Below, piece by piece: positions 24,337 to 35,279 of a stretch of 64,000 bases of DNA. Position 1 is the stretch's first letter; every line of letters begins with the position of its first letter. The notes below the pieces were generated by a model. It did not search any database and was not told the origin of the DNA. It was given only the letters and a program-made list of their open reading frames with translations. This stretch comes from Adineta steineri (Eukaryota > Rotifera > Eurotatoria > Adinetida > Adinetidae), in the NCBI GenBank assembly GCA_905250115.1, contig CAJNOI010000002.1, positions 1,070,957 to 1,134,956 of the forward strand, read 5' to 3'. A program made the position numbers and the translations under genes.

Positions 24337-25713
24337 ATGCTTCAGATAGAATATTCAATGGGAACTAATGATGATATACCAACATTAGTTGTAAGTTTTA
24401 ATTGTCTATATATTTCGTATTGAATTTTGCTTTTTGTTACATATAGGTTCTTGTATTGGGCGATTCTAGTAAGATTTTTTTTTTCTTTCGTTTCATTTTG
24501 TATCAATCATTTAAATGACAGGTGTAGGTAAGACATCATTTGTGCATATGGTATGTCATGATCAGCCATTATCATCACCACCACCTGTCACTGTTGGTTG
24601 TCATATTGAGATCAAGGTTTGATGTTTATCATTTTTCATAATATGATTTTCATTCGAATACGAAATACAGATTTTAGCTAATGAGACAGATGTTTAACAT
24701 ATATATTATCGATATGATCAAAAATCCTTCACTTTTTTTTGTCAAATTTAACTATGTCCAATCATAAGTAGAAAAAAAATGTATATTATATAATTATAGA
24801 TACTATAAAATTATAAATTTCGTATTGAAAAGATTGTTTTTTTTGATACTTAGTTGTATGAACGACGAGATCGACATCAAAATCCAAATCTTTATTTTAT
24901 TGAATTTCATGATGTTGGCGGAAGTATACAACATAAAAATAGCCGATCATCGATGTTTTATGATGAATTCAATGGTAAAACGAAATTTGTTATATATTTA
25001 CAAATTATTTATTGAATTCTATAGGAATTATACTTGTGTCGGATTTAACTAGTAAACAATCATATGATAATCTCAAAGAATGGCTCTATGAAGTAATACG
25101 TTATCGATCTCGACAAAAACTGTATGAAAAAAAATTATTTTAAATATTTTTTTAATATTCATATCTTACTTTCTAGTCCAACGGAATTTTCACCTGATGT
25201 TTTACAAAATTTTGATGTACCAATTCTATTAATTCATACAAAATTCGATGAATCCAATGGAGTATCTTTATTAAATAATAGTAAATCGACAAATTTCAAT
25301 AGTAATCATTCACTTTCATCAACTAGTTTATTACCGAATTATAATAGAAGATCTTCATTAGCGAATTTATTTAATTGTGATGAAATATTTCTTGTAAAGA
25401 AATTGTTTGAAAATAAATAATAAAACTAATTTTTGTCTATATATAGAATTGTTATTCAAATAAACGTTTTTCAGTTGATACACATAATGTAGCAAAATTA
25501 AATGCTTTTTTCGAAAAAGTAAATAATAAATATATTTATATGTTTTTTGTTATGGTAAATTATTTCCACCTAATTTAGATGATTAAAAAAGCGTCAGTAG
25601 AACCAATTGAGCAGGTAATTTATCAATTATTATTTATTTTTATGATTCTATTTTCGTAATTCTAGATTCAACAATTTGATTGGTTTGCTTCAGAGAATCA
25701 TTATATTCATTAA
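24337..25713 (+). CDS. RABL3: Rab-like protein 3 small GTPase
   Basis: Nine exons (24337-24390, 24447-24468, 24522-24616, 24854-24974, 25025-25121, 25177-25393, 25447-25518, 25579-25614, 25666-25713) encode 253 residues. The P-loop GDSSVGKT is split by an intron; VTVGCHIEIK matches the RABL3 switch-I area, FHDVGGS the G3/switch-II motif (DVGGS is typical of RABL3), and HTKFD replaces the usual NKxD G4 motif, as TKLD does in vertebrate RABL3. GIILVSDLTSKQSYDNLKEW is also conserved. There is no C-terminal prenylation cysteine, again as in RABL3, which acts in GPCR and KRAS trafficking and prenylation regulation as a dimer. A Ser/Asn-rich insert of about 45 residues precedes the last helices. 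A second possible start is at 24358. Confidence 0.9.
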
Positions 25714-26469
25714 CATTGCATTTCATTCCTTTTGTTTTGTTTTGTTTTTTTTCCATTCGTAGAGTACAAATATAACTATATATCAATTTTTCGACGGTAT
25801 ATATCCGTCAATTTTGTTAAAGTATTATTAAACAATAAAACGAAATTCTATAGTGTATTTTGTTACTTTAACAATTTTACTTGATCTCGTTTATTATGCA
25901 CTGCAGATTAGCGATAGATTCTGAGTACTTTTGATAATGTTCATAAAAATAGATTTCACTGAATCATTGATTATTTAATAAAAAAAGGATTATGTAAGTA
26001 TGATTGACATAATCAATATTATTATTTAGTCATTATACAAAAAAAAACACATTGTGAGAGTTTTGTATGAAAAATAAATTTCATGGTGTAAATTGATATT
26101 CAGTACTCAGTGTTTTATCTAGCGGGTGGGCGACGCCCACGTAGAATTTTAATTGACCCACCCAAAAGACGAGACTTACACAAAGCACTGATAGGCGGTG
26201 CCCACCCGGAATTTTCATTTCGCATATTATGATACTTTTACTATAAGTATATTTATCTGTTTGTTTTTTTGTAATAATAAACTTATTCCACAAAATCAAA
26301 TTATCAATAGTTTTCATTCACACATAAATCTTTATGCTATTGAATAAGTGTCTTTTTTTTTAAACGACTCTTTTCTTTTCCTGGTTTATGAACGTACGTT
26401 AAAAAGAAATAAAAAAATCACATAATTAAATGAGTTTATTTTTTTTATGCGTTGTTTGAATGGGATTTC
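25714..26469. other. Intergenic region between convergent RABL3 and NMT
   Basis: Mostly AT-rich 3' UTR-type sequence of the two genes that end here. The exception is a GC-rich island at about 26119-26216 containing paired repeats, annotated separately. No reading frame is supported. Confidence 0.6.
26119..26216. repeat. GC-rich inverted/direct repeat, possible transposon relic
   Basis: CGGGTGGGCGACGCC at 26123-26137 is complementary to GGCGGTGCCCACCCG at 26194-26208 with 13 of 15 matches. In addition GCCCACGTAGAATTTT (26135-26150) recurs in direct orientation as GCCCACCCGGAATTTT (26200-26215). The base composition differs sharply from the flanks. This pattern is common at decayed ends of DNA transposons, but no transposase or target-site duplication is seen. 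Confidence 0.45.
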
Positions 26470-28672
26470 CTATTGAAGTAATAATGCAACCTAAAATATA
26501 AATTACAATAAAAATAAAAATGATATATGTTAAATAATACCTTTTCTGGATTCATTTGTGGACATTGCCAGTTGTAAATATAATATTGAAGATTGCCATC
26601 ACCAACACCAAATTTAAGTTTTTCTAAAAATTCTTTATTATCCATTAGATCAAGTGCATTGAATACATCAAAATCATTCTTAAAAAAAACGATAATATTA
26701 TTAAATAGAAAATAAATTTTTTATTTACAAGATGTGCTTGAACAAGACAATCATTAACAAGTTCAGGTAGTGGCGTTCGACTTGCTGCATGATAATACAT
26801 ATAACATGCATTCAATGTTTTATATTGTGGATGATTCATAATTGTTGATGATAAATGATAATAAGAAATAAAATCTGTTATTTCACCATCTTCTTGCTTT
26901 ACACAAAAGAAACAAGAAAATAGAAAATTAAATTTTTTGTTGTATTTTTAACATACTTCAACGACAAATGAACTAACAATATTAGGACGATTTTGACATA
27001 GATATTCAAATTCTTCTTGAGTAAATACAGGTGATAAATCAAATTTTTTTAAATACTAAAAATCAAATGATTTATATTAGAAAAAGAAATCATTTTTCAA
27101 ATTTACTTGTGAAAGTAAAGCAAAAGCCCTTGGTATATCAGCATGACGCATTTCACGAAAACCTTTTATTTGTGTTGCCTATTAGAATATATAATAAATA
27201 TATTTCATTAAGATAAATATTAAATTTATTACTTCAGGTAGTCGATAGAGTTTTTGCATTCTTTGTAATGTCATGTTTCTGCCTACGTGGGAAAATTGTA
27301 CAGACACCAATTTTTTGACATTAAGTGAACGATGCCAATATCTATTGAATTCATACAGATATACATGTATATATATATATATATTTATTATTTAATGATA
27401 GAAAATACATACCTACATTTGCTAACAATACCAGGTAGAACAACACCAGCTGTATAAACAGCTTGAAAAATTCCTTCCAAATTAACACGTCGAGTTATTT
27501 CTTTAATTAAAACGGGTGCCATACGTTTCAAACGCAATTTTTTATGAACACACAAAAAATTAATTTCAACCATTGGAACTTCCCTTTGAAAAATAAAAAA
27601 TAGATAATAATAGTGTTATTTCTTATTTTGATCATATAAACTACTCAGAGCGAAAATTAGTCGTAAGATATTTAACCTGAATATTATCTATCTAAGCAGA
27701 TGTGATCTTAAATACAGTAGACTATAAATTAAATCAAACTCTTTAACTTCGATTATAAAATTTCGTCAACTGAGCTTCTGTAATCAATTCACTATAGTTA
27801 GTATGAAAAATGATTTGCATCAATTTAAGGAATGTTTTAGATAAGAAGTTTTGTTTACTTTTCATAAACTTTCATTTTAATAGGTACAGCACTAATAAAA
27901 CCAACCATTTTGCGACTTTTTGTTACACGTACAGCTGCATGCCATTTTCGAATCCATCCTGGTGCACATAAAGCCCTAAAATAGAAGTTTATTATTTAAA
28001 TTATTTATGTATATATATATATATATATGTATTACCATCGTAAAAATGGCATTGAATAATCAAAACGAAACATATTATCATCATCTTCAACATAATTCTC
28101 ATTTAAAAGAACATATAATTCTTTTAACTAAAAAATTTCAAAAAATAGAAAATAATATTAGATTGATTTTTGTTGTTTACTTCGTCTTCATTGAGAACAT
28201 CAATTTCATCCCATGAAAATCCATCTGGTAATTTATATGGTTCTTGTCTTAATTCTTCCATAGGTTTATTTTCTTCTACAGGTCCACTATTTTCCGATGC
28301 TGTTTTTGTTCCAATAGTTGGTACAGGTTGTGTATGCCAAAATTTCCATTCTTGTCTCGATGCAGCTTCTTCATCTGATTTTGGTGCACTTCGATTATTA
28401 CCTGCAGCAGAAGCTTGTTCAACTAGAGCTAATTTTTTTAACATATCCTGTACTGAATCTGGTGACGGAGTCTATTTAAAAAGAAAATATTAATAAATTT
28501 TATAAAGATATTTTATTTCTTTTACAGCATTATTTTCGTTTGTAGTTGAAGTATTACCATCGGGTGCATCAGTTGCTACTTTATTTTTTGATTTTTTATT
28601 TGATGGTTTTGCTGTTGTTGAACTAGCAGTTGAATTAGTATCGTTCTCTTTTGATTGATCTTTATCGGCCAT
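26470..28672 (-). CDS. NMT1: Glycylpeptide N-tetradecanoyltransferase (N-myristoyltransferase)
   Basis: About ten exons encode a full NMT. The variable N-terminus is Ser/Thr/Asn/Lys-rich. The catalytic fold follows: [51 protein letters not shown], then [20 protein letters not shown] and [25 protein letters not shown], and in the second half VTDF-like [18 protein letters not shown] and [20 protein letters not shown]. It ends in ALLLQ; in NMTs the C-terminal carboxylate of this tail serves as catalytic base. The enzyme moves myristate from myristoyl-CoA to N-terminal glycine of proteins such as calcium sensors; a candidate substrate (start MGNKVEKS) is encoded at 50754. A splice-acceptor-like TTTCTTTTTAG lies 11 nt before the start, with a possible donor about 65 nt further up, suggesting a 5' UTR intron. 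Confidence 0.96.
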
Positions 28673-29090
28673 AGTTATAAGATCTAAAAAGAAAATAATA
28701 GATGAGTGAGTGAGCATAAAAGTAACGAAAGGCAAATGTAAAGACCTTCGACGACGAATACAAAATTTGTTTTAGATAATAAATAAAAATAAGATAATGA
28801 AATAAATAAAATATATATTATTCATAAAAATGATATGAAACAAAATAGGAAATTATTTTTCAATGAAAATTTTGTTTTATTTTCATCTAGATGACGCTTT
28901 GTTTCTTTTGGAAAACAGAAGGAAAAGAATAAAGAGGATAGAGTAGAACTAGATTTGATTTGTTGATAATCAACCATTGATCGTAGAGATAGTTATTTAT
29001 TTCTTTCTTCACTTTTTTTTTGACAAAGACTTCAACTTTCATAATAATCTCTTTTTTTTTGTTTATTACAAAAACAAAAGAGATAGAAAG
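28673..29090. promoter_or_regulatory. Shared promoter region of divergent NMT and Sm D1 genes
   Basis: Only 418 nt separate the start codons of two housekeeping genes transcribed away from each other. The interval is AT-rich and has no reading frame of note, so both core promoters and 5' UTRs must be within it. No TATA box was singled out. Confidence 0.6.
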
Positions 29091-29677
29091 ATGAAACTTG
29101 TTCGATTTCTTATGAAATTAACTCATGAAAGTGTTACAATAGCACTTAAAAATGGTTCAAATGTATTTGGTACAGTTATTGGTGTTGATATGTCAATGAA
29201 TACACATTTAAAATCAGCGAAATTAACACCAAAAAATGGTGAACCTATAACGCTGGATTTTATTACTATTCGAGGTTAATTTTATTTAAGAAATAAAGTT
29301 TAAATACATGAAATTTATTTTTTGTATAGGCAACAATATTCGTTATTTTATCTTACCCGATAGTCTCCCATTAGATACGTTACTTGTTGATGATACACCT
29401 AAAGCTAAACCAAAACGTGAACGAACTGGTTTGTATTTCTATATATTTTAAATCATTTTTATAATTGAATTTTTTTTAAATTTATTTTAGGTCCACCAGG
29501 CGGAGGACCAAGAGGTATGTAGAAAAAATTTATTTAACGGATAATTTAATTAAATTCTTATAATTTCTAGGGCGCGGAAGAGGTCGTGGCGGTCGCGGTG
29601 GTCGTGGTCGAGGAGGAGGTGGCGGTGGCGGTGGCGGCGGCGGTGGTGGTGGTGGATTTGGTGGTCGTGGTCGCTAA
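29091..29677 (+). CDS. SNRPD1: Small nuclear ribonucleoprotein Sm D1
   Basis: Four exons (29091-29274, 29330 to about 29427, about 29492-29513, about 29570-29677). The Sm fold is complete: [20 protein letters not shown] starts the protein, [19 protein letters not shown] forms Sm1, and [19 protein letters not shown] forms Sm2, all very close to human Sm D1. Sm D1 is one of seven proteins of the core ring on U1, U2, U4 and U5 snRNAs. The C-terminal tail, usually an RG repeat that is dimethylated for SMN-guided assembly, here has a few RG/RGG units interrupted by a run of 15 glycines before FGGRGR. The gene is divergent from NMT. Confidence 0.97.
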
Positions 29678-30445
29678 AATATCAAAAAGTCATGACAAAA
29701 TGAATAACAATGTTCGTTTTACTTTTGTGTTCTAGGCAAACATAAACTCGTTTGTTTCTTGTTGTATTTCATTCTTGTGAAAGAACAAAAAAAATTGTTT
29801 GTTTTAAAAAAAAAGTTGATTTATTCCAGACAAAAAGAGTACATCTTTTATGTATAATGAGCTCAATATCTAAGAAATTATTAGTCCCGTAATGATAAAA
29901 GGTGTTAGTAAATGTGATAATCTTATACGAGTAGACGAAAGGATTGATCTTGATCTATGTGTTATAATGTATGTCTTTCTTTGATGATACATAGATGAAG
30001 AAGACACATATATAGGTCATGATCGAAAGATAGAGAGAGAAAGAATAGAATAAATCAAAAGATGATCATAAGGATACACATGAATGAACAAAGAGAAATT
30101 GATATTTTGCTACTGTAATGAACTAAAGCTTTTATCATGAAAAAAAGAAATAATGAGATTTAAGAGTACATATTTATGTAAATTGAATTAATTAAAAAGT
30201 ATATTTACTTATCATTGTATAATCTTAGATATAAATATGAACTTTCAACTAATAGGGAAAAAAATATCATTAAGTGCACATTTGACTAATTGAATATATA
30301 TTACTCTTAAACTTCACAATAGCAAAACATTGTTTTATTACAATCCTTATTATTATAACCTCAATAATATGTACTATGTAGCTTTGATCTCTTTCAATCA
30401 TTTATATCTTATATATACTCATAATTCCATTTATTATTGTAACAA
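29678..30445. other. Intergenic region downstream of Sm D1
   Basis: AT-rich 3' flank of Sm D1 and of the EF-hand gene that ends at 30446 on the other strand. No reading frame, repeat or RNA gene is recognised. Confidence 0.5.
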
Positions 30446-31566
30446 TCAAATTTGTAAAGCATTAGTCATTAATGAATCATAGAGTTCATTATACGATATA
30501 AGACCATCTTGATTTTTATCAATTTCAGATAGAATATGATAGAGTTCTTCTTCATTAAGATGAATATTAAATTCTTTAAGTAATTGATTTAATTGAATTT
30601 TTGTTAAATATTTCTGATGATTTTTATCGAATATTCTAAACATTTTATAAATACTTTCATATTTTGATATACACTAAATAATTTTCGAATAATATATCAG
30701 ATGTATTTTTTCTTTAAATTTACTTGAGAACGAATCCGATTAAAAATACCATCAATTGTAATCGGTAAAACTGTCCAAGATTGCTGAAAGAATATTTGAT
30801 TCCAATGTCAAAGAATAATAAGAATTTTTTTTACTTTTGATTGTACAATATATGTGAAACGAGAAAAAATATATTGATTCGATAATGATTGATTAGTAAA
30901 ACATTGCATAAAATCGAAATAATTAAATCGTCCATTATTTTTTGGTGAAAACAATAAAGCAAGTTCATATTGTTGTTGATCATTTAATGGAAAAGAATAT
31001 TTTTTCATTAAATTCTATTTACAAAAAGACTTGTTATCCTTAATAACGAACTATATCTTACGATACATACTATAGCTTGATCAATAGTAATAAAAAATCG
31101 TCCATATCGATCAAGACAACTATTATATATAAAAAAACAACTTTTATTTCTTAAACCAAAAGAATTTACATACGAAAAATCATTTTTTATATTCTGCCAA
31201 TAATATTTTACTATATCATAAATACGTGTTCTATAATTTAATATTCTACACTGTTTATTTTCTAATTTAAATGGTGCAAAATGTTGAAGAAATATTCTAT
31301 AAGAGACACCTTCATCAGATGGTTGACATAAATTCCATAGAGATTTAAGAGAAGTATTATTCATTAAAAGTTTTGAACTATATTGTATAAAAAAAAGAAA
31401 CTAAGAATATCTAATTTCAAATGATGTTTTACCTTCGTAAAATATGTTCAAATGTTTGTCTATCAATAAAATCTTTTGTATTAAAATATTGAACAATAAT
31501 AGACATATGATTAGAAAAATATTTTTGTAAATCATATTTTATTTTATCAAGAGATATTGAGTTCAT
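30446..31566 (-). CDS. EF-hand protein, possibly EFCAB6-like
   Basis: Five or six exons; the first is 31433-31566, the second begins at 31377, the last contains the stop at 30446-30448. The protein (about 300 residues) consists of paired helices typical of EF-hands, most with degenerate loops. The last pair is best: DKNHQKYLTKIQ is a weak loop and DKNQDGLISYNE is a canonical calcium-binding loop, separated by LLKEFNIHLNEEELYHIL. An earlier pair contains CLDRYGRFFITIDQAI. The series of degenerate pairs with phrases like KSLWNLCQPSDEGVSYRIFL resembles EFCAB6-type proteins, which are linked to cilia and sperm; this is inferred. The donor of the second exon can be taken at either of two GT sites six nt apart without changing frame. 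It follows the GNAT gene by 160 nt on the same strand. Confidence 0.7.
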
Positions 31567-31725
31567 TATTTACTACAACGAGTATTTATTTGTCTTAGCA
31601 ACGGTTTAAAAGATTTATTTTTTCAATTAAACACAACAAAATTATGTAGTCGACTTTTGATATTCTATTAGCTTTATTTCAGATCAATATAAAAAAAAGG
31701 AAAAACTTCTGGACGTTTTTTTTTA

Positions 31726-32433
31726 TTATAAATGAACAGGTGTACGATTACAATTTCGTATACTTAGTTCATTATCGAATGGATTCATATGAATAGCCTT
31801 TGAATCTCGACATAAACTCGTAACATTCTTTACATTTTCTAAATGAAGTCTTAATGCATATGCATGATTTGTTATATGATGTGGATCATGATCAAGATAT
31901 GAAGGTAAATAATCATAACATCGCCATCCACATCTTTCATACAATTCAAGTGCAATAATATTTAATGTATTTACATGCATTGTTATATATTTAATACCAT
32001 GTTTTTGTTCATGTAATGCTCGATGAACAATTTGTTGTAATAAACGTGTCCCTAAACCTTGTCGTCGATGTTGTTTTCTTGTTGCCATATAACATATATA
32101 TATACTATCAGTTGAATTTTTTTGTCTTGTTAAAATTGTCATCGCACTTATATTAGATGTAATTGATGTTGCATTAAGAGGAACATATGCATATGCAATA
32201 CCATGATTTTGCATACAATCTATAATTGAAAACCAAAATTTTGCATTTGGCATTTCAAATAAATCGCGTAATGTTTTATCAAAGAAAAGCCAACGTGTAC
32301 GAAAATCATAATTCGCTTCAGAATTTGATAATAAATGTATTTCAAATAGACGATAAAGATTTTTATAATCATTACCAATACGAATAAGTTTTATATCGGA
32401 TGCTCGATCATATAATTGAGATTTCGATGACAT
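31726..32433 (-). CDS. GNAT-family N-acetyltransferase, NAA60-like
   Basis: A 235-residue frame without introns. The acetyl-CoA binding motif A is YICYMATRKQHRRQGLGTRL, with the R/Q-x-x-G-x-G loop RRQGLG; motif B follows as ITMHVNTLNIIALELYERCG and WRCYDYLPSYL. The pairing of HVNTLN...A...YE with a Y-x-LP-x-Y motif resembles NAA60 (HAT4), which acetylates N-termini of transmembrane proteins at the Golgi; the C-terminal membrane anchor of NAA60 is not obvious here. The start codon is immediately preceded by an acceptor (TATAAATTAG, ending at 32435), and the donor GTAAGT at 32482-32483 upstream would splice a small secreted Cys-rich frame to it in frame. So the protein is either 235 residues alone or the C-terminal part of a 308-residue fusion. 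NAA60 assignment is moderate; GNAT is strong. Confidence 0.75.
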   Translation of the reverse strand: MSSKSQLYDRASDIKLIRIGNDYKNLYRLFEIHLLSNSEANYDFRTRWLFFDKTLRDLFEMPNAKFWFSIIDCMQNHGIAYAYVPLNATSITSNISAMTILTRQKNSTDSIYICYMATRKQHRRQGLGTRLLQQIVHRALHEQKHGIKYITMHVNTLNIIALELYERCGWRCYDYLPSYLDHDPHHITNHAYALRLHLENVKNVTSLCRDSKAIHMNPFDNELSIRNCNRTPVHL

Positions 32434-32479
32434 TCTAATTTATATCATTGAAGAAGAAGAAGATATTGATTTATTCAAC

Positions 32480-32701
32480 TTACTTAAATGTACGTGGACA
32501 ACATAAAAATTGTTTATTACATCTGCCTGTTTTATTACGACATGATTGACCAGGTGTAGAACAATGTACTGAAAAAGTAAAATTAAACATATCAAATGAC
32601 CAAAGAGCTTGTCGACCATTTGAACATTGAATATCGAAATTTGCTTTACTAGATAGAATGAAGATCGATAGAAAAAATAAAACATTAGATAATAGAAACA
32701 T
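32480..32701 (-). CDS. Small secreted Cys-rich protein (or 5' exon of the GNAT gene)
   Basis: Read without splicing, the frame gives 73 residues with a hydrophobic signal peptide (LLSNVLFFLSIFILSSKA) and six cysteines in the mature part arranged C, C, C, C, CC, with two possible N-glycosylation sites. I do not recognise a family. The last codons, TTT AAG TAA, overlap a strong donor, GTAAGT at 32482-32483; splicing there removes 49 nt, avoids the stop and continues into the acetyltransferase frame. Whether both forms exist cannot be told from the sequence. It is divergent from the homeobox gene with 306 nt between starts. Confidence 0.6.
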   Translation of the reverse strand: MFLLSNVLFFLSIFILSSKANFDIQCSNGRQALWSFDMFNFTFSVHCSTPGQSCRNKTGRCNKQFLCCPRTFK

Positions 32702-33007
32702 GGTCTTTTTTCGTTTTACTCAATAAAATTTTGTTATATTTCTTTTACTTGTAAGACTGATCGAAATTCGATCTGTAATTCAAACATTACATACAAATGA
32801 AATTGTAAGCGGTAAAATTTTATAGATAAAAAATCTACTTCTAAAAATAACTTCTCTAATGAGCTTCGAATCTATTCGATTTATTTGTTGTTTACAAAAT
32901 TGTTTATTTTCTTATTTAGACATCTTATATGAAGAAAGACAAAGAACGATTATTTTGTTTTTCTTCTATATATCTTTCGTTTTATTTCTTGAATAATACA
33001 GGCAATA
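32702..33007. promoter_or_regulatory. Short divergent interval before the homeobox gene
   Basis: 306 nt separate the start of the minus-strand secreted/GNAT unit from the plus-strand homeobox start. It ends with TTGAATAATACAG (AG at 33000-33001), an acceptor-like site six nt upstream of the homeobox start codon, with no donor obvious, which would suit a spliced leader or a distant 5' UTR exon. Confidence 0.45.
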
Positions 33008-33989
33008 ATGGATCATATCGATAATAATTCGGATATATTTATTCAACAATATAGAAATAATGATATATCATCACGATGTAAGAATTTAAATTTTTTAATA
33101 ATTTTTATATTTGAAATTTTGTATAGATAATGAACAATATCATCCACAAGAAGATATTCCAGAAATACGATCATCAAATATTGATTATGAACATGATGAA
33201 AATGAATCAACATCATTTGTATATAAAAAACGTATACGAACAAAATTTACTCAAGAACAAGTGCGGAAAATTTTCTTAGAAAAAATTTTTAATCTATATT
33301 TAAATATATAATAGTTGGATATACTTGAAACTACATTTCAACAACATCGTTATCCAACTGTTGACATTATTGATGATCTTGTTGAACAACTTAATTTATC
33401 TACACAAAAAATAACGGTAATTATAATGAAAATAAATAATAGAACATTATTTTTTTTCTATCGTTTAGGTTTGGTTTCAAAATCGTCGAGCACGTTTGAA
33501 AAAAACTCAACAAAAACTTAATAATCAATATTCAAATGAAAAAGATAATCAACCACACTACGATAGTGGAATTCATCTAGTATATTCAATCAATGAATTC
33601 ATAAAATATCATGTTTTTTTAATTTTTTTATCTCATAGGATGAAGATGTCTCGCATGATTCTTGTGTTAGTCCTCCAGTAAATTCATTACTTCATTTACC
33701 ACCGCCTCCATCTATGCCTACGCCATCTCCTTATTATTTACCTAATTCTCATTATCCATATTACAATTCAATTTGGTCAAATTTTCAGTAATTATAATTA
33801 AAAATAAAGCTAATAAATTTTCATTCTATTTTTAGGTATCCACATCCTTTTCCATCTCCAATGATTAACTCTGTTAATATGCCTTATAATCTTATGAATT
33901 ATAATTCAACTGAAATACCATCAACACCTTTTGTTTTTCAAGATATGAGTAATTATCAACCACAAGGAGATTATAAAGAAGAATTATAA
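33008..33989 (+). CDS. Divergent homeobox transcription factor, PRD-like
   Basis: Six exons (33008-33077, 33127-33260, 33315-33416, 33469-33579, 33639-33787, 33836-33989), 239 residues. The homeodomain starts near KKRIRTKFTQEQ, continues LDILETTFQQHRYPTVDIID and ends in ITVWFQNRRARLKK; WF, N51 and R53 of the recognition helix are intact and residue 50 is Gln. One intron falls between homeodomain residues 46 and 47 (KIT then VWF), a position common in paired-class genes, and another falls in helix 1. The rest is short and Pro/Ser/Tyr/Asn-rich with no octapeptide, paired box or OAR seen. Helix 2 is unlike any named family I can recall, so I give only the PRD-like class, with moderate certainty; a sequence-specific nuclear DNA-binding role is secure. 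Confidence 0.85.
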
Positions 33990-35279
33990 TTAATAAATTG
34001 TTAACTTGATTTTCCTTCAATATATATGTGAAATTTTTTTTGTTCTTTGACAATTAAAACATTGACCAGAATGTAATTTTTTTTTGTTAGTTTATTTTGT
34101 GGTAACAAATGTATTTATTTATTTATTAAGAATGAAAATAAAAATTAACTTATTAAACGAATATTTTTAATATGATGAAAGATTTAAAACTGTATACGAA
34201 TAAATAGACTCAATCATTATGTCCTCAGGTTCAACGGAAATAAGAGATAACCGCGTCGGTTGTCACCTATTCGTTGTTAAAGAGTGTTTTTGAGTATCAC
34301 TAACATTGTTGCGAATAAGACAGCTATAATGTATTCTGATAGTATTAAATAATAAACGTTATGAGTTTGATATGATACAATACTAGTATGTCAAGTACGC
34401 TAGTTTTAGAAAAACGTAGGTTGTTTCTCATTAGATTTAAATCATGAAAGTTTATTTTAATAGGAATTTAGATTAAAAGAATTTATTTTTAACAATGAGA
34501 ACCTTTTGACTTTTCATGGGTAAGTGAGTGGGATGAAAGTAGGTTTATGTATAGAATTTCCTTGACGTACTTGAACATTTCCTCCTGATATTATAGGAAA
34601 TATTACACCTACTACTGTTAAATTCTTACCCAATTAAAAATTCTATTTGCGAATATGATAAATAATAATTATAAATAGTTTAACACGTACTCATATGATC
34701 CTTTCATCTATTTAATAAATGTTAACAAAATACTATTTTTTTTGAACTCATTATTATTATTCGCTTTTATTTACTTCCATTATAATGAAATCTTTATTAT
34801 ATAAATTTCTAATACGATTATTTAAAGTATATATTATAAAATACTCATCTACAAATAATAACCTAAAGCATAAATGATTAGATAAGATTAATAGATTATT
34901 AAATAAAGTTCTTTTCTCATTTACTTTATTGATTAAATATAATTAGTTCATATCCAATATTTACTAAAAAAAGACTAAAGAAAAATCAGCTTTTATTCTT
35001 GTTCATTATTCTGGAACATTATTTTTCATCAATGAAAAATTAGTCGATAATCAAAAGCTAATGTCAAAAATGATTAGATGTTTATAATGATTTCAAGAGA
35101 TTTGTAAACAATTAGTATACATATTATCATATTTGACTGAATTCATTGAGAACTTAAATATGTACCCATAGTTGATAATATATATGTGTCGTCTTATTCC
35201 ATTTGTTTTTTTTTATATGATCATGAGAAATAACATTTAGAAAAATATTCACAAAAAAAATCTTTTTTTTTTTTAGTTT
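33990..35279. other. Intergenic region between homeobox and GPCR genes (convergent)
   Basis: AT-rich 3' flanks. A short GC-rich hairpin, GATAACCG-CGT-CGGTTGTC at 34246-34264, stands out. No coding frame or other repeat is recognised. Confidence 0.5.
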
